DNA of 41,074 nt, taken from contig JAJDVX010000023.1 in NCBI GenBank assembly GCA_022825895.1, forward strand, positions 1 through 41,074, given 5' to 3'. The notes beneath the pieces were generated by a model, which was not told the origin of the DNA, searched no databases, and saw only the letters and a program-made list of their open reading frames with translations. Numbering within the stretch: the first letter of the stretch is position 1; each line of letters starts with the position of its first letter. This stretch comes from Chloroflexota bacterium. GTDB taxonomy: Bacteria > Chloroflexota > UBA11872. Positions 1-11,296 of the stretch are shown here, one piece after another. The position numbers were made by a program, and so were the translations under genes.

Positions 1-184
1 CGGCCGCCACCACCCGGGTGCCAGGCGCGCCGGCGATATCAATCCCCAAGTGTGGACACATGGCGAAGGTGCACCCGCCGAATTGCGTGGTCAGGCGTCC
101 ATCAACCGGCCACGTCCAGTCACCGGCGGACTCGAGTCCAACGAGCGACGCCGCAAGCTCCTTATGCAGCCGCCAGCCAGTGGC
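1..184 (-). pseudogene. M23 (LytM-type) endopeptidase fragment, cut by the left edge
   Basis: The minus strand reads into the left edge with an M23 zinc-metallopeptidase beginning: DWTWPVDGRLTTQFGG, then HLGIDIAGAPGTRVVAA. WP(V)xGxLTTxFG and HxGIDIA are the hallmark opening of peptidoglycan endopeptidases; the His and Asp of HLGID are zinc ligands in this family. The frame is closed upstream by TAG at 185-187, with no ATG or GTG between that stop and the domain, so this copy has lost its export signal and N-terminal part. The C-terminal half, with the HxH motif, would lie outside the window. It is probably a truncated pseudogene. A different M23 C-terminus occurs at the right edge (40951-41074), and a LysM remnant lies at 17.0-17.5 kb. 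Confidence 0.6.
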
Positions 185-187
185 CTA

Positions 188-918
188 GTGGTCCGCTTAA
201 ATCAGTCGTGACGTGAGGGATCCAACAACCGCCGCCTGCAGCAGCGGGCCCATTGTCAATGTCTAACTGCCAACCACGAGCGCCGAAGGAGCCCTCGATG
301 TTCAGCTATCGCAGTTCCCTGATCCTAGGCATCATCCAATGCCAGCGCTCACTACCTGAGAGCCCTCGACGACTATGCTCCTATTCCGAACCTTCAAGGC
401 CTAGATCTCTAGTCTGCTGAGAGCTGGGCGCCCGGGAATATTCAGCCCTTGCGGACTATCGCGATCTGACGCCGATCTTCACTACGACCGAATCAAGCTG
501 CCCGGTTAGGTGCAGGCCAGATCAGGAGAGACTGCTGTACTTTGGCACCGCACACGAAACTGGCGGCGTCACCAGTCGCGGAGGTGCCGCCGCACGTATC
601 GGACGGTGGCGACTTCTGAAGAGCCGCGGGGCATGTCCCGTTTGTACACGCCAATTGGGCACAGCTAGAGACATTGAGCCTGTCGGAGTTAAGTGTCCAT
701 TCGCTTCTATGTTGCATTTGTATGCGGAGATGTTTCGTTCGGAATCTCACATAAACCGCTGGGACGGCTTGCGAAGTCTGGGCGCTTATCACTTGGCAAC
801 AACAACAGCTCAGAAGTACTTCATCTATCAGGTCCTCCAATAGTCGGGGGGTGCTGAGAACAGACGTCAATAGCCCTAACTCTCGCATGCGAGCAGAAAG
901 ACTCTAAGTCTGGCCGGA
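188..918. other. Gene-free stretch
   Basis: I see no convincing gene here. Short frames exist on both strands (for example 493-888 minus and 655-843 plus), but none shows a recognisable domain, a good ribosome site or coding-like composition. The sequence is less GC-rich and looks eroded. Confidence 0.5.
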
Positions 919-3597
919 TCAGTCAGAATCAAGGCGTCGAACGAGTTGAAGCTGGTACTCGCGGCCGTCGGCGTCCTCAAATGCTGAGTGGTGGAGGCGA
1001 CGGCCGACGGCGAGCGTTCGAGCGCCACTGACAGTGGCCCATACATTTCCTAGGACGACGACAAATTGGTTCTGCGGCTGCATGTCATCCACGGAATCCT
1101 CGGACGCACGTGGGGAGTGGAATCGGGCTACAAGTGGCCCGGCAACAAGCCCGGCAAGCGAAAGATAGGCGTTGGAGACGCCAGTGTCCCCGCCGTCTTC
1201 AATGTACGCGCGACGCCATGCGAGGAATCCAAGCCGCACGATGGGCGCCCCCATGCCGTCGGGCCCGACAACGAGGATGTCGCGCAAGGGCGTCGGCTCT
1301 TCCTCGTAGACGTCCAGTCGATGGCGCACCACGCGAGTGGCTACGAGCGATGCGACCGCCAGAACGGCTATGGGCGCAACTATGAGTGCGATAAGGCTCC
1401 ACAGCGGCTCCGCGGCCGCCCATTCGGGCACCCGAACCGTGAACTCTTCTGAGGCGACCACCTGCCATTCGTCGTCGACCAGAATCCGCACGCTCCGCAG
1501 GTAGCGGGCGTCCCGCGTCTCGGGCATCGGGAGCACGGCTTCTAGCCGCACGGGCGGTCGGGCGGTGCGGGAAACGGAGCAGCGCGGACAGGCCGGCCCG
1601 ACCCCGGCGAGGTCAGTCACGCGAAGCTGGGCCTGTATCGCGGCTGACGCCTGGCAGTCGGTCTGTTCGTCCAGCACAGCCGCCTGGGCGTTGCGAACGC
1701 GGAAGCGCGGGCGGCTGTCCCAGGTGAAGCCGAATTGATAGGCGTCAAGCCGATTGTCGGCGGGCGCGAAGCTGGCGGTTTTGGGAGATTCGGCCGCGCA
1801 CTCAGGGAGCGGCGTCGGGGTCGGCGTAGGACTTGGCGTCGGTGTCGGCGGTGGAGTTGACGTGGGCGTGGGGGTTGGAGTCGGCGTGGCGCTTGCGGTC
1901 GGGGTGGGACTCGGCGTAAATGTTGGCGTGGGGCTGGGAGACGGCGTGGGCGTCGGCGCAGGTGTGGGCACCGGCACCGGGGTGGGTGTGGGGGATGGCG
2001 TGGGTGTGGGCGTCGGCTCGGTGACGACGAACGAGACGCTTCCAAAGACCAGACGGTCAGTCTCGCCCGTCTGCGTGTCCTCAACCAGCCGCGATAGACG
2101 CGCAGTCCAGCGGCCGGCCGCCAATCGGCCAATCGTGTCGGCTCCGTTCTGGGAAGTCACCAGCAATGAACCGGCGTCTCTGGAACGAAGGCCGACCTGT
2201 CGGGGCGACTGGTCACGGCCATCGCGCACCAGCTCGAGCGCAAAGGTCTCCCCACGCAGGGAGTCCACGTGCAGGGCGTTGTCATCCAGCAGCGTTGCCA
2301 CGAAGGCGATCTGAGAGTCCGTGGTTGGCATTTGGGGCTGCGGCAAGAGCTGAAGTTGGGCGGGAAGCATCAGGCTGAACAGGTTGGGTTCAGGGAGGGC
2401 GGACTCGACGCGCCAAGCACCTCTTGCCGGGGCCTGAATGCGCCAGCGCTGGGAAGAGCCAACGGCGCGGACTTGGGCCTGACCGCTCTCGCTGACGTCG
2501 CTCCCGTCGGGGCTCTTGACCACAATCCGGTCGTCGGGTCCGACATTGGTCACCGCGAAGTGGACTTCGCGCAGCCCGGCCGGCAGCAGACACTTGCTAA
2601 CGCCAGCGTCCCTGGGGCACAGGTTCGTGACCCCGCCGATGGCGGCTTTGCTGATCTCGCGCGTGAGGCCGGCGGGATCCAGCACGCGCAGAACTCGGCG
2701 GGCGCAATCCTGCTCGCCTTCGCAGCGAGTGATGGCGCGCCAGAAGGCTTCCGTGCTGGGGAACCACTGATTGCGGGCGTCGATGCCCACGACGAACATC
2801 TCCACAGGAAACGCGGCGGTCAGAGCAGTCCAGGCCTCGGCCAGGCCGCACATGTAGACGCCGCGGTCCCCGGTGACGGCAATCTGGGCGAGGGCGTTGG
2901 CCGGACAATTCGCCGCCGTTTGGAAGGTCTGGGCGAGTTCAACACCGCGGGGTGCTGGTCCGCCGTCGGTGATCAACACCACGGCCTTGGCGCGGCCTGG
3001 GTCTCCAGGCGTCGCCGATCCCAGGCTGGCGTCAACATCAGCCGGTGGACAGGCGGCGCTCGACGGTGGACGCATCCCAACGGCCACGCGCCAAGCCAGG
3101 CAGAGAGCTGAATGAAAGTCGGTGCCGCCCACCAATTGGTCACGCCGAAACTGGTCGCGAACTCCGAGAGCGTCCGGCTTTGACAGCGGCAGGATGATGC
3201 GCGGCGCGGCGTCTGGCGCGCCTTCAACGTACGGACTGCCGAACCCAACGCCGCCGACCCGCACATCGAACGAATCCGTAAACGCGGCGATCGTGTCGAT
3301 TAAGTCCCGAGCCGCTTCAATGCGTCGACCTTCGGGATCGCTCTCCTGCATGGACAGCGAGTGGTCGATGACCAGGACTACATCGGCGGCGTCGGATGCG
3401 TCTCCAAGTACGCCGGTGGGCGCAGCCAGAATCGTCGCCGCCAGGACAGCAACGAGTACAGCCACCGCCCCAGTTCGCACCAGAAAGCTAGTCCGCCTCG
3501 TCGTGCGGCTACGAAGCGCTGCTGGCAAGCGCGCGCCGCCTCTTATTTCCCGACCTGAGCACGAACTCCACCGCTCGCTGCCAATCCCGGGACGCAT
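919..3597 (-). CDS. Membrane-anchored von Willebrand factor A (vWA) domain protein with Pro/Thr-rich linker
   Basis: Up to 892 residues. A hydrophobic export segment ([20 protein letters not shown], about residues 41-60) is followed by a vWA domain whose MIDAS motif is [12 protein letters not shown] (DxSxS, about residue 77) and which continues to [12 protein letters not shown] middle beta-rich region leads to a PT/PTPS linker of roughly 70 residues, then a Cys-containing domain (CPRC), one transmembrane helix ([20 protein letters not shown]) and a C-terminal cytoplasmic beta-rich domain of about 140 residues. The likely role is a surface scaffold with metal-dependent ligand binding. The start is uncertain: ATG at 3597 gives a long N-tail and an 89-base overlap with the tubulin-like gene; TTG at 3528 has AAGAGG upstream and gives a more normal signal peptide; GTG at 3480 is also possible. 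All overlap or abut the upstream stop at 3509, implying one transcript. Confidence 0.88.
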   Translation of the reverse strand: MRPGIGSERWSSCSGREIRGGARLPAALRSRTTRRTSFLVRTGAVAVLVAVLAATILAAPTGVLGDASDAADVVLVIDHSLSMQESDPEGRRIEAARDLIDTIAAFTDSFDVRVGGVGFGSPYVEGAPDAAPRIILPLSKPDALGVRDQFRRDQLVGGTDFHSALCLAWRVAVGMRPPSSAACPPADVDASLGSATPGDPGRAKAVVLITDGGPAPRGVELAQTFQTAANCPANALAQIAVTGDRGVYMCGLAEAWTALTAAFPVEMFVVGIDARNQWFPSTEAFWRAITRCEGEQDCARRVLRVLDPAGLTREISKAAIGGVTNLCPRDAGVSKCLLPAGLREVHFAVTNVGPDDRIVVKSPDGSDVSESGQAQVRAVGSSQRWRIQAPARGAWRVESALPEPNLFSLMLPAQLQLLPQPQMPTTDSQIAFVATLLDDNALHVDSLRGETFALELVRDGRDQSPRQVGLRSRDAGSLLVTSQNGADTIGRLAAGRWTARLSRLVEDTQTGETDRLVFGSVSFVVTEPTPTPTPSPTPTPVPVPTPAPTPTPSPSPTPTFTPSPTPTASATPTPTPTPTSTPPPTPTPSPTPTPTPLPECAAESPKTASFAPADNRLDAYQFGFTWDSRPRFRVRNAQAAVLDEQTDCQASAAIQAQLRVTDLAGVGPACPRCSVSRTARPPVRLEAVLPMPETRDARYLRSVRILVDDEWQVVASEEFTVRVPEWAAAEPLWSLIALIVAPIAVLAVASLVATRVVRHRLDVYEEEPTPLRDILVVGPDGMGAPIVRLGFLAWRRAYIEDGGDTGVSNAYLSLAGLVAGPLVARFHSPRASEDSVDDMQPQNQFVVVLGNVWATVSGARTLAVGRRLHHSAFEDADGREYQLQLVRRLDSD
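1808..2022 (-). repeat. Low-complexity hexanucleotide-like tract coding the Pro/Thr linker
   Basis: About 215 bp of near-tandem GGCGTnGG-type units on the plus strand (CCnACnCC on the coding strand), encoding alternating Pro-Thr with Ser, Ala and Val interruptions inside the vWA protein. Such tracts form extended, often glycosylated, cell-surface stalks and are prone to length change. The frame is intact. Confidence 0.85.
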
Positions 3598-6500
3598 CCG
3601 CGCTGTCCATCAAGTCAACGTCCTGGCGCAGCAGTTGCAGCATGGCCTCATGTTCGAGATCCGCCACGTCGCGGCTTCCCACTTCCCACCAGCGCTCCAC
3701 GAACTGGCGCTGCAGGTTCGCAAGCTCCGCGTTCCCGTGCCGCGCCCACGCCTCCAGCGGAAGTTCCGCACCGCTGAACTCGACAACCTGCCACTGTTGT
3801 CTAATCAGGCCGCCCGCCATAGCACCCTCGAAGAGCATGAAATCGTGGAAGGCGTCAAACGCGTTGACCACTCGCAGTCCAGGACCAAAGGCGTTGTCCT
3901 GCGCGCTGGTCCCGGCAAGCAGCGGCCGCTCAATGAGTGGGAGGGCCGCGCCGCCGCTGCGGATTTCCCAACTGCTGCGGCGGCTGCTCACGCGGTCGCG
4001 GCTGACCTGTTCACCTATGACTTCGTCAACGCGAAGCAGGTAAAACAGCTCCAGGATTGTCGGGCCTTCCTCGTGGGGATGGCTGCCTAGGAGTCGGGCG
4101 GCCACGCAGGGCAGCAGGGGTTGCAGGGGATACCCGTCAGCCTCAATTGCGGCGGCGGCGGACAACTCCGGCAGGATGTGAAAGTTGCGCTGGCTTGCGC
4201 CAATAAAGCCAGGCGACCTTGCGTCTCGGGACACGCCGTAATAGGTGTCGTGCGCCCTGCGGGCTTCCTGCGTCGCCATGATGCTGTTGGGTGCCCAAGG
4301 GCAGTCGCTTACGCTGGGCGCCCACAGCGACAACAGCGCGATCGATGCGCCAAGTTCCGGCACGACCAGAGGCTGCTTGAAGGATCCCATGCATTCGCTA
4401 AGTTCGTCTCGTACCGATCGGGCCAGCGTGCCGCCGGCGGCTTCGAAGACACAGCTCACGACCAGTCCCTGCACATCGACGGATGGAACGTACAGACGCT
4501 TGACGGTGGCGTCGGATTCGTTGCAATCAACCGAGCTGCGGCGGCGGTCTTGCCCTGCCAAGGGCGTACCGCTCGGCGTCTTGTGCACGAGCGCGGCCAA
4601 GTGCCCGTCGAGGGTCGCGAGGGCTGCGTCACCGGCCTCGCGGCGCAGCGCCTCGTCGAGAGTGCGCGGCAAGTGTCGAGCTAATGCGGTGGTGGCGGCG
4701 CTATCAACTGCCGCGTCGATGGCGCTGAGATCCAAGCCGCCTCGCGAGGCCGCGCCAAGCTGCTCGCCGTTGGCCTGCCGCCGGCGCTCGCGGATGTCGG
4801 CCGCCATCAGGCGGACGAGGCCAGTGGCCGCCTGACCGTCTCCTTCCGCGATCGAGAAGCTAAGGTCACGTATCAGGGAGTCATCCGACGCTTGGGGATC
4901 GATGCGCACGCGGCTGGCTAGCGCACCGAGAAATTCCGGCGTCTGAATCTCGGGATCCGAGAGATCGCGCCCGACCTCCGCCACCGAGTGCAGGGGCTGG
5001 GTATGCACTTCGCCAGCTCGGGCCTGCGCGTTGGCTAGTAATTCCGCGTAAACGTCACGGAGTTCGGTGACCCGGGATTCCAGCGCATCGACGCCTTCCT
5101 GCGCGCGCGGTACAAAGCTCTCGGTGATAGCACTAAACAACGCTTGGCCGGTGTGCGCGAACACACGGTCCTCGTAGAGGCGAAACAAGCGCCGCTCCTC
5201 CCGTTGTCGACGTTGCGCCAGCGGGTCTCTCCGAGATCCCCGCAACTGCCGGTACATCAGGCCCGCCGTGGCTAGCGACGCCACGACCACGGACAACCAC
5301 AGCAAACTCGCGTTTCCGGGAAACAGGCCGACCACGAAATACGCCCCGATACCCACCCCTACTGCGACGAGGAACAGCAACAGCCAGCTGCCGAGAGTCA
5401 GCCCTCCCGTCGTCCGTGGTTCAGGTGGGCGGTGCAGGGCGTTTTCCTGGTCGGCAATACGCCGGCTGATACCCGCCGCTGACTGGTACCTGGCCTGGTT
5501 GGCTGAGCCACCTGGCAGCCGGCCTTCGATGCCGCGACCGTGACCAAAAAATGTGCGGACGGCGGCCACATCGGTCTTCAACTCTTCGATCTGCGTCTGA
5601 AGTGCGCTTAGGGGGTAGGGGCCGCGAGTCTGCTCTTCAGGATTGAGGTACTCGGCGGCAACCTCGGTCACATAAGCCCGAAAGCGATTGCCTTCGGTTC
5701 GAATCTCCTCGCGCACATGCTGTTCGATGTGTTCCTCGTGCTGCGTCCAGCGCTGCTTGAGGGCAGCGGTCAACGACGCACAGTAGGCCTGCCAGTCCTC
5801 GTCACCGGCGTCGTAGCCAGCGCGTGTCCGGTTCGATCCAGTGTCGATCCCGGTGAAATCCAGGGGGGCGGACGTCACGGTGGTAAACGGCTTCACCAAG
5901 TTGTCCATATCGCTCGGTCTGATGGTTGTTTCGCCACCCTTGGCGACGGCCAACGCCCTCGACTCGTTGTCCTGCAGGAACTTGCCAAACGCCCCCGGGT
6001 TGTTCCCCGGATACTCGAAGAAGCGGCGACCAAGCTTCGGCCGGTCCTCCCCCTGAACGAGGTGGCGGAGAGCCGCCTGGGCAAGGCGGCTGCTCAGGCG
6101 GCGGGCGCGCGCTAACCGCGGATAGTCCACGGTCACCACCGACGGCAGCAGACGCTGAGGAAAAGCCCCGGTCATCCCGTCCAGATCGTTGACGGCCGCC
6201 TCGTTGCTGAGTATCCGAAGCAGGGGGTCAGTTTCTCGATATACGTCGTCCTTGCGGGCCTCGCCGTCGCGCGAGCGGCGACCCATCCAGTACACGCGGT
6301 GAAAGGGTCGCGATCCGAGACGGTAGCGCAGGTCGTTCGTCGCATTGCCCGTGGCGATCGGGAACCGCCGAACCGGGAACGTAGTCCACGGATCCTGCTG
6401 GTACAGCAGTTCAAGCTCGCGGATGATGGCGAAAGTCCCGGTGCGCCCCTTGCTCTGCATTTCAAGCTGGTTTTCGCCGGTATCCAGGGGCTCGTTGTCG

Positions 6501-7129
6501 AATGCGCTCGAAGCAATCAGGATCAGGTTGGTCTCGAGGTCGGTTGCCAAGGAGTGTTCAGCCAGCCACAACGAGAGTGGCAGGAACATGCCCGCGCCGG
6601 TGCCGCCCGCCGTTGAGGCGACAATGTTGACTGTGATTCGTTGACCGTCGCGCCCGGCCGCGCGCAGCGCATATTGCATGCGATCAGTGAAGCGCCGCGT
6701 GGCGTCAGCCTCAGGCCCAGTCGCGTCCGGGTCCATGAAGGCGGCGAATGCTAGTAGGCCGGCCGCCCGCAGTCCCCACAGCCCTTCGACCGGCGGCTCT
6801 TCGCTCCGCATTTCGCGGGCCGTCTGACTCATCACGGCAGCCTCGGGCCTTGTATCCGGCCCGGGAAGCTGCGACTGCGGATCCAAACCGGCTCCTGCGC
6901 CCAGACGTTCCCAGGCCGGAGCCGTGTCGTCCGTTGCCCGATCGGCGAATTGTTCGTGCGGCGCAAGCAAATCGTGCCCGAGCGCAAATGCGCCTGTATG
7001 AGTGGACTCGCGGCTCAGGTCAAACGCGATGAAATCCGGCAGCGGCAGTTCGTAGTGTGTCCGCAGCCCTTTCAGTTCCTCGGCGACGTACTTGCCTGAC
7101 CCGCCCAGAAAGACGTTGATGGTGCTCAT
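3509..7129 (-). CDS. Tubulin-like (Tubulin_2 family) membrane protein
   Basis: About 1206 residues from ATG at 7129. The N-terminus [14 protein letters not shown] and the loop [14 protein letters not shown] (about residues 168-181) match the nucleotide-binding start and the G-box (GGxTGxG-like) of tubulin/FtsZ relatives; AGGTGAG is the T4 signature. This architecture corresponds to Pfam Tubulin_2. Residues 450-570 look helical, followed by two membrane helices (about 578-603 and 608-627) and a charged stretch ([23 protein letters not shown]), then a large soluble C-terminal region. The protein is therefore probably a membrane-tethered GTPase or scaffold rather than a cytokinetic FtsZ. The frame stays open upstream to 7672, but that extension is low quality and lacks family features. 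The vWA gene follows with overlap. Bacterial Tubulin_2 proteins found with vWA partners have been discussed as parts of conflict or scaffold systems; the function here is inference. Confidence 0.85.
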   Translation of the reverse strand: MSTINVFLGGSGKYVAEELKGLRTHYELPLPDFIAFDLSRESTHTGAFALGHDLLAPHEQFADRATDDTAPAWERLGAGAGLDPQSQLPGPDTRPEAAVMSQTAREMRSEEPPVEGLWGLRAAGLLAFAAFMDPDATGPEADATRRFTDRMQYALRAAGRDGQRITVNIVASTAGGTGAGMFLPLSLWLAEHSLATDLETNLILIASSAFDNEPLDTGENQLEMQSKGRTGTFAIIRELELLYQQDPWTTFPVRRFPIATGNATNDLRYRLGSRPFHRVYWMGRRSRDGEARKDDVYRETDPLLRILSNEAAVNDLDGMTGAFPQRLLPSVVTVDYPRLARARRLSSRLAQAALRHLVQGEDRPKLGRRFFEYPGNNPGAFGKFLQDNESRALAVAKGGETTIRPSDMDNLVKPFTTVTSAPLDFTGIDTGSNRTRAGYDAGDEDWQAYCASLTAALKQRWTQHEEHIEQHVREEIRTEGNRFRAYVTEVAAEYLNPEEQTRGPYPLSALQTQIEELKTDVAAVRTFFGHGRGIEGRLPGGSANQARYQSAAGISRRIADQENALHRPPEPRTTGGLTLGSWLLLFLVAVGVGIGAYFVVGLFPGNASLLWLSVVVASLATAGLMYRQLRGSRRDPLAQRRQREERRLFRLYEDRVFAHTGQALFSAITESFVPRAQEGVDALESRVTELRDVYAELLANAQARAGEVHTQPLHSVAEVGRDLSDPEIQTPEFLGALASRVRIDPQASDDSLIRDLSFSIAEGDGQAATGLVRLMAADIRERRRQANGEQLGAASRGGLDLSAIDAAVDSAATTALARHLPRTLDEALRREAGDAALATLDGHLAALVHKTPSGTPLAGQDRRRSSVDCNESDATVKRLYVPSVDVQGLVVSCVFEAAGGTLARSVRDELSECMGSFKQPLVVPELGASIALLSLWAPSVSDCPWAPNSIMATQEARRAHDTYYGVSRDARSPGFIGASQRNFHILPELSAAAAIEADGYPLQPLLPCVAARLLGSHPHEEGPTILELFYLLRVDEVIGEQVSRDRVSSRRSSWEIRSGGAALPLIERPLLAGTSAQDNAFGPGLRVVNAFDAFHDFMLFEGAMAGGLIRQQWQVVEFSGAELPLEAWARHGNAELANLQRQFVERWWEVGSRDVADLEHEAMLQLLRQDVDLMDSADASRDWQRAVEFVLRSGNKRRRALASSAS

Positions 7130-9147
7130 GCTGACGATTCCCAGTTCATCCGTTTCCCTGGCATGTGATGGCCAGAGGACCCATCGAACTCCTTTAGACG
7201 GCTGTTCACGGCGGTGTCGTGAGCCGACGCTGCGAAGATGTGAACGTTGGTGCCTGTCGGCTGCTTCCGTCGCGGGCGGATAACTTTGGAGCCCCCAGCG
7301 AAAAAGCGTTCGGGATTCAGGTACGGAGCAGTTGGACGCGAGAAGGGTTGCAAGCGACAGCCAAGGTTTGGATAGGTTGCGCACAGTGCCGATCGAACGA
7401 CCAAGTACGCAACCGCCATACTCCTCACGCTTAGACCCTTGCCATTGAGAATTGAGGTTTTGGCTGCCCGGACACCAACGTCTCAGGTCGTGCCGTCGAG
7501 AAGGTCGCCGATCTCCGCCGCCAAGACTGTGCAGCTGACTGAAAGCGCGGCCATTTGACAGTTTGTTCGCGCCAATAGCCTTGTCATTTGCACTGGCTAC
7601 CTCGAATGTTGACTGGGCATACATTGGTGACTGATACGCCAGAGCCAGTCGTGCCGGCCCGGCGGGCAGCAAGATTCGCGTCCCTTGCCGACCTCTTGAA
7701 ATCCGTCAGTGCGCCAAGGTTGACCCAGGTGGCAGTGTGTATTCGCTCGATGCTCGTACCGTGGACTCCACATCGACGTGTACCGACGGCGGACCGCGAC
7801 AACCTTGCATCCTTCGCCGGTCGAAGCCGGTTACGAGACACCTGAACGCAGCCCCCCACGGCAAAAGCGTGCGATCCTTATAGCACGCACTCGTAACGAA
7901 ACCGTTACATCTGGCCACTGTTTCCGTTACTTTCGGTGAAGTAGCGCGGCAATACCCTCAGGGTACCGTTGGGCACCGACCTCGATTCCGCAACCACGGG
8001 GGAGTCCGGAGCATTCGTCTGCCGTCCGGAAACACGTGACGTCGTCCGGACGCGCTCGGGTACACAACGCCGGTGCCTTGTCCCCTTTTCTCCAGGTTGA
8101 ACGGACCCAGCTCGCAGGTCACCAGACACGTCACGCTTGAACTCTTGGCGCATGGGGTCTTGGACGACGCACACCACGCCAACGTCTATTGATTCTGCCC
8201 CGAAGCTCCCGCGAACTCCTCAATCTTTGTGCCGCCCGGCCGCCCGCGTGCACCACAAGACTGAGTCCGTCGACCGGCCGGTTGGCTTGAATCCTGCATA
8301 ATGGCATCGACAAGTCGGAGAGGATGGCCACTGTCGGCAAAGCATGCCCGGCGTCCGTTGCAACGAACCAGTTCCCGACGACTAATCGTCAGGCTCAGAC
8401 CGCCAAACCAGATTGAGTACCGCCTGCTAGCGTATCGGTCTGCCGGCGATGATCGCAGTGTCGTGGTGGCAACACCGCTATCGCGCGATGCGGAGCCGAC
8501 TGCGGTGCTGACGCCACTTGTCAGCCCGTCCCGACGTCAAGAGACAGTCGCATGGAGTTCCACCGTCTGCTTGAGCTCGAAGATTCCTCTGGCCGAAGCG
8601 CCCGGAGTTCGCGAGTAACCGGTGAACAAGAGGCATGTTCCGAGGCCATGCTATCCCGACGTGGGAGTTGGCGTGCCGCACTGACTGAGCCGCGGCCGCC
8701 CAGGTCAGTCGGATTCTGGTGCGGCTCGGCCCTTGGATTCCGCGAGCCGCGACTCTTCGGTCCACCCGGCTCGGCCTCGGAGTGATCTCCGAGGGGATTC
8801 CCGCCAAAGCTCGCCTGTCGCCGACCAACCGGCTGTTTCGCCCAGCGTATTGTCGGCACGCGGTCCATGGTTCACGGCGACACGCCGGACGACCAGTCCC
8901 AGGTGTTCATCCGAGCAAGACCGACGCACACTTGACAACGCACCAACTCGGGCGACGCATGCGTGAGGCGTCGTTGGGTCTCGGGTCCATCAGGCCAGCT
9001 TGGACTGTCTTGGCATAGGTGTCAGTAGTGGCGAAGCTGCCGGACCGTCGGCGGCACGTCGCGGGCGCTGGCCGAGCTGGTGGTTGAGACGGTAAGTGGA
9101 ACTCGCCGCGCTTGGGGCGACGAGGGTGGCCCTCGTCGCGTCATCGA
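7130..9147. other. Two kilobases without a supported gene
   Basis: Many short frames, none with a domain I recognise. A 100-codon minus frame (7126-7428) ends in a TGA overlapping the tubulin-like ATG, but its composition is unconvincing. The stretch contains one copy of a two-hairpin element (7890-7990), after which a weak remnant of a short ARDAxLAA-type peptide is readable on the minus strand near 7640-7700. Confidence 0.45.
7890..7990 (-). promoter_or_regulatory. Two-hairpin element, copy A
   Basis: The sequence holds GTAACGAAACCGTTAC (perfect GTAACG/CGTTAC arms) and TACCCTCAGGGTA, separated by a conserved TTTCCGTTACTTTCGGTGAAG block. An inverted copy lies at 12893-13008. It sits upstream of the tubulin-like gene, in the orientation matching that of copy B to the metallopeptidase gene. 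The role (operator, leader structure or mobile-element end) is not determined. Confidence 0.5.
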
Positions 9148-9593
9148 CTATGATCGCGGCACGTTGAAGTCGGCAATCTGGCTCGCCAGTTCGTTCTGAA
9201 TCTCAACGACACCAGAATCGGCAAGCTCCCACGGGCCGGAACTACTCGCCCAGAACCCTGCATTTCCTGAACCGCAAATCGCTCGCCGTCCAGAAACGTC
9301 GGGCGAATCTGACTCTGGTCGACCAGCACGTCCCTATCGGTCTCTTTACGGATCTTGTACCTGTACGATTCCGCTAAGTTACCGTAGTCCAACTGGTGCA
9401 GCAGCTTCCAGTCCTCGGAGCCGTCGACGACTTCGAGCATCCGATAAAGGTCCAGATTGTCGTAGTCGGAGTAGGCTAAATAGGTACTGATTCGGTCAAT
9501 TGCTGCAAACTACTCAAGGGCGAATTGACTAAGAATGACGCCGGCACCGACCATCACGGCAGGTTCGAGCGTGGTCGCCAAGAAGACCGCCAT
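9148..9593 (-). pseudogene. Small membrane-anchored protein gene with nonsense and frameshift mutations
   Basis: From ATG at 9593 the frame reads MAVFLATTLEPAVMVGAGVI, a plausible membrane or signal segment. Codon 28 is TAG (9510-9512), and directly after it clear coding sequence resumes in the same frame: FAAIDRISTYLAYSDYDNLD, then WKLLHQLDYGNLAESYRYK. Around 9255-9275 the frame shifts by one base; the other frame then continues sensibly (WASSSGPWELADSGVVEIQN) to TAG at 9148-9150. Restoring both lesions would give a protein of about 147 residues. It lies 38 bp after the minus-strand gene ending at 9632 and was probably in its operon. I do not recognise the family. Confidence 0.6.
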
Positions 9594-9631
9594 GCGGAGC
9601 GCCTGGCGTCCAATGCGTAGTGGCAACTGCC

Positions 9632-10102
9632 TTACGGACAAAACACCGGCTCCAACAGCACTGTCCACGATCCGTCGGTATCGACGCTTAACTCAACCAG
9701 GCCCGCGGGCACGTGCGGCTCCGCCTCCTCGCAGCCAGGACCGACACAGACAATCTCCGGGCTGCCCGACACCCAGCCCATACCGCCGCGCCCCCAGTGC
9801 AGGTCAACGCCGACGCGCTGCGTGACATCGTCGGGCTGCATGGGCTGGATCAGCTCAATCGTCCATACCCCGGCGGCCAAGTCGATCGCCTTCGGCTCGC
9901 GACCTTCGCCGTTTACGGTCCATAGCTCAGTCACTTCGGTCAGGGTCTCGCCACTTGTCGCGCCGAGCGGCGCGTAGCCAAACCACCCGGCGTATCCCCA
10001 CCAGCCGAGTTCCTGCCGGACGGTCTGCCAAACCAGTGCGAGGGCGATCACGACGACGGCTGCGGCGATGACTCGCTGGCTCGTCAATTGGCGGCGCTTC
10101 AT
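9632..10102 (-). CDS. Small signal-anchored protein, member of a three-copy local family
   Basis: 156 residues: a basic N-terminus (MKRRQLTSQR), a hydrophobic helix (VIAAAVVVIALALVW, about 11-25) and a beta-rich extracytoplasmic domain with VTELWTVNGEG, LAAGVWTIELIQP and a C-terminal WTVLLEPVFCP ending in Cys-Pro. The same landmarks (VTELWTVNG, GLWIFELIRP, WTILIKPIPCP) occur in the protein at 20966-21439 and, more weakly, at 20454-20933, so these are paralogues. I do not recognise a named family. The protein is probably exported and membrane-anchored. A broken gene follows 38 bp downstream. The upstream sequence has only a weak AGAG ribosome site. Confidence 0.75.
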   Translation of the reverse strand: MKRRQLTSQRVIAAAVVVIALALVWQTVRQELGWWGYAGWFGYAPLGATSGETLTEVTELWTVNGEGREPKAIDLAAGVWTIELIQPMQPDDVTQRVGVDLHWGRGGMGWVSGSPEIVCVGPGCEEAEPHVPAGLVELSVDTDGSWTVLLEPVFCP

Positions 10103-10748
10103 GGGAAATCTCTAGATTCGCAGGGCACACTTCTCAGCCTCTCGTTGGTTCGCGGTCAGCCGTACACTTGGCACGCTGAACCGCAAGGCTCCATGCTCTC
10201 AGGATAATTGAGGGAGAAGACTGCGTCGGCCCTGTAGTCTCACGCGGCCCGTAGGCTCCAACTGATCCAGGGGCCGCGTCGGGGTACCCGGACGTGACAA
10301 CCCGCAGGCGCCGGACACTTCAAACGCGCGCGTCACCGCGTCGAGCCTCTCCAGCGCACAGTCCCGTCCGCATACTTGGAGCCGACTGAGCGACAGTACG
10401 AATGGCCCCATTTACGTGGCCACCTCTTCAGCACTCTTACCACCCATGCGTGACCATGCAGTTACATCTATGCCACGGTTCCCATTACGTCTTGTGTCGT
10501 GCCGCGCAAAACGCTGGCGTCGCCGCAGGTGGTACCGAGTCTCGTCGGACAGCGCTGACCGGAATCTTGGAGCATCGGTCGGCCAGTCGAGAGAACGTGC
10601 GCCACCGACCGAACGCGCTCATGCGCGAGAATGCGGGCCTATACGAGAGGTCTGGCAGCCTGAACGCGAACAGCTTGCAAGCCACCGATGCCGTTGCCCT
10701 CAACCTCGTGATGCACGGCTTAGAGGGTATCTCAGATTGTCGCGCTGT
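10103..10748. other. Gene-free stretch
   Basis: Overlapping short frames on both strands with no domain or ribosome site that I can support. It lies between the small signal-anchored gene and an integration-unit repeat. Confidence 0.45.
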
Positions 10749-10865
10749 CTTAGAAGTACCGCGGTGACACGCACCCCTCGCGAGCCATCCCACACCTGTT
10801 ACAGCCGCAAGGCCGATGTACAGGCCGTTGCCCCGTTCCAGGAACAATGGCAGGGAAATTCTACG
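10749..10865 (-). repeat. Integration-unit repeat R1 (tRNA-adjacent module)
   Basis: Begins with CTTAGAAGTACCGCGGTGAC, the sequence that at 16711 abuts a tRNA 3' half, and continues through the conserved block with CACACCTGTTAC, the GGCCG core and GAACAATGGCAGG to TTCTACGTTAATTC. The tRNA part itself has decayed here (CGCGCTGT in place of CCCACGG). Close copies lie at 16711, 19903 and 24835, with a diverged one at 27250. Confidence 0.8.
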
Positions 10866-11296
10866 TTAATTCGGGGAAAATGCCGCCTGCGCGAGCGCGA
10901 GGAACTCGCGAGGCCCGGATTCCGCCGCCGGTAGCCTGTTGGCAGCACACCGCTGCTGGCGGCTGCGCAGGCCCAGCCGGGCCGTAATGGCGGTCATGGG
11001 ATGCCCCTCGCAATACAGTTGCAGCGCCAGGTCCGGCCGCGGGGACAGGATTTCCGAGGCTCGCTCCGTGGCCTGCTGCAGGAACGCCCGCGCGGCGCGC
11101 ACATCGCCAAAGGCACGGCGGCGAAAGCGCCGGCGAGCCATCCGTTGGACGCCCGGCAGGCCGACCAGCGGGGAGTCGAGCAGCCGATAGCCGTCGGCGC
11201 GGTGGCGCAAGGCGTCGTCGACCCACCGGTTGGTGGCGAACGACCGCCGGCCGCGGCGGGTCGCCCGGGGATCGACGAGGTCGCGGCCTGGGGCAT
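10866..11296 (-). pseudogene. Decayed copy of the small HTH gene
   Basis: Aligns with the intact gene at 24957-25415. The start MPQAA (ATG at 11296) follows an AGGAGG ribosome site. The frame is broken soon after the first dozen residues; downstream, the matching frame reads HRADGYRLLDSPLVGLPGVQ, RRRAFGDVRAARAFLQQATE and LALQLYCEGHPMTAI. The recognition-helix region is also altered (RQQRCAANRLPAAESG against RQHLWAAYRRPAVEAV). It ends EFLALAQAAFSPN next to repeat R1, as in the other copies. Confidence 0.75.

Noticed and set aside
493..888. 131-codon minus-strand frame
   Set aside because: Cys-rich, domain-free, no ribosome site, and the opposite strand has an equally unconvincing frame.
1808..2022. 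CRISPR-like or tandem-repeat array
   Set aside because: The repetitiveness comes from Pro-Thr codons inside an open gene; there are no spacers.
7130..7672. 181-codon N-terminal extension of the tubulin-like protein
   Set aside because: Low-complexity, Arg/Ser-rich residues without family features; the tubulin fold begins at the ATG at 7129.
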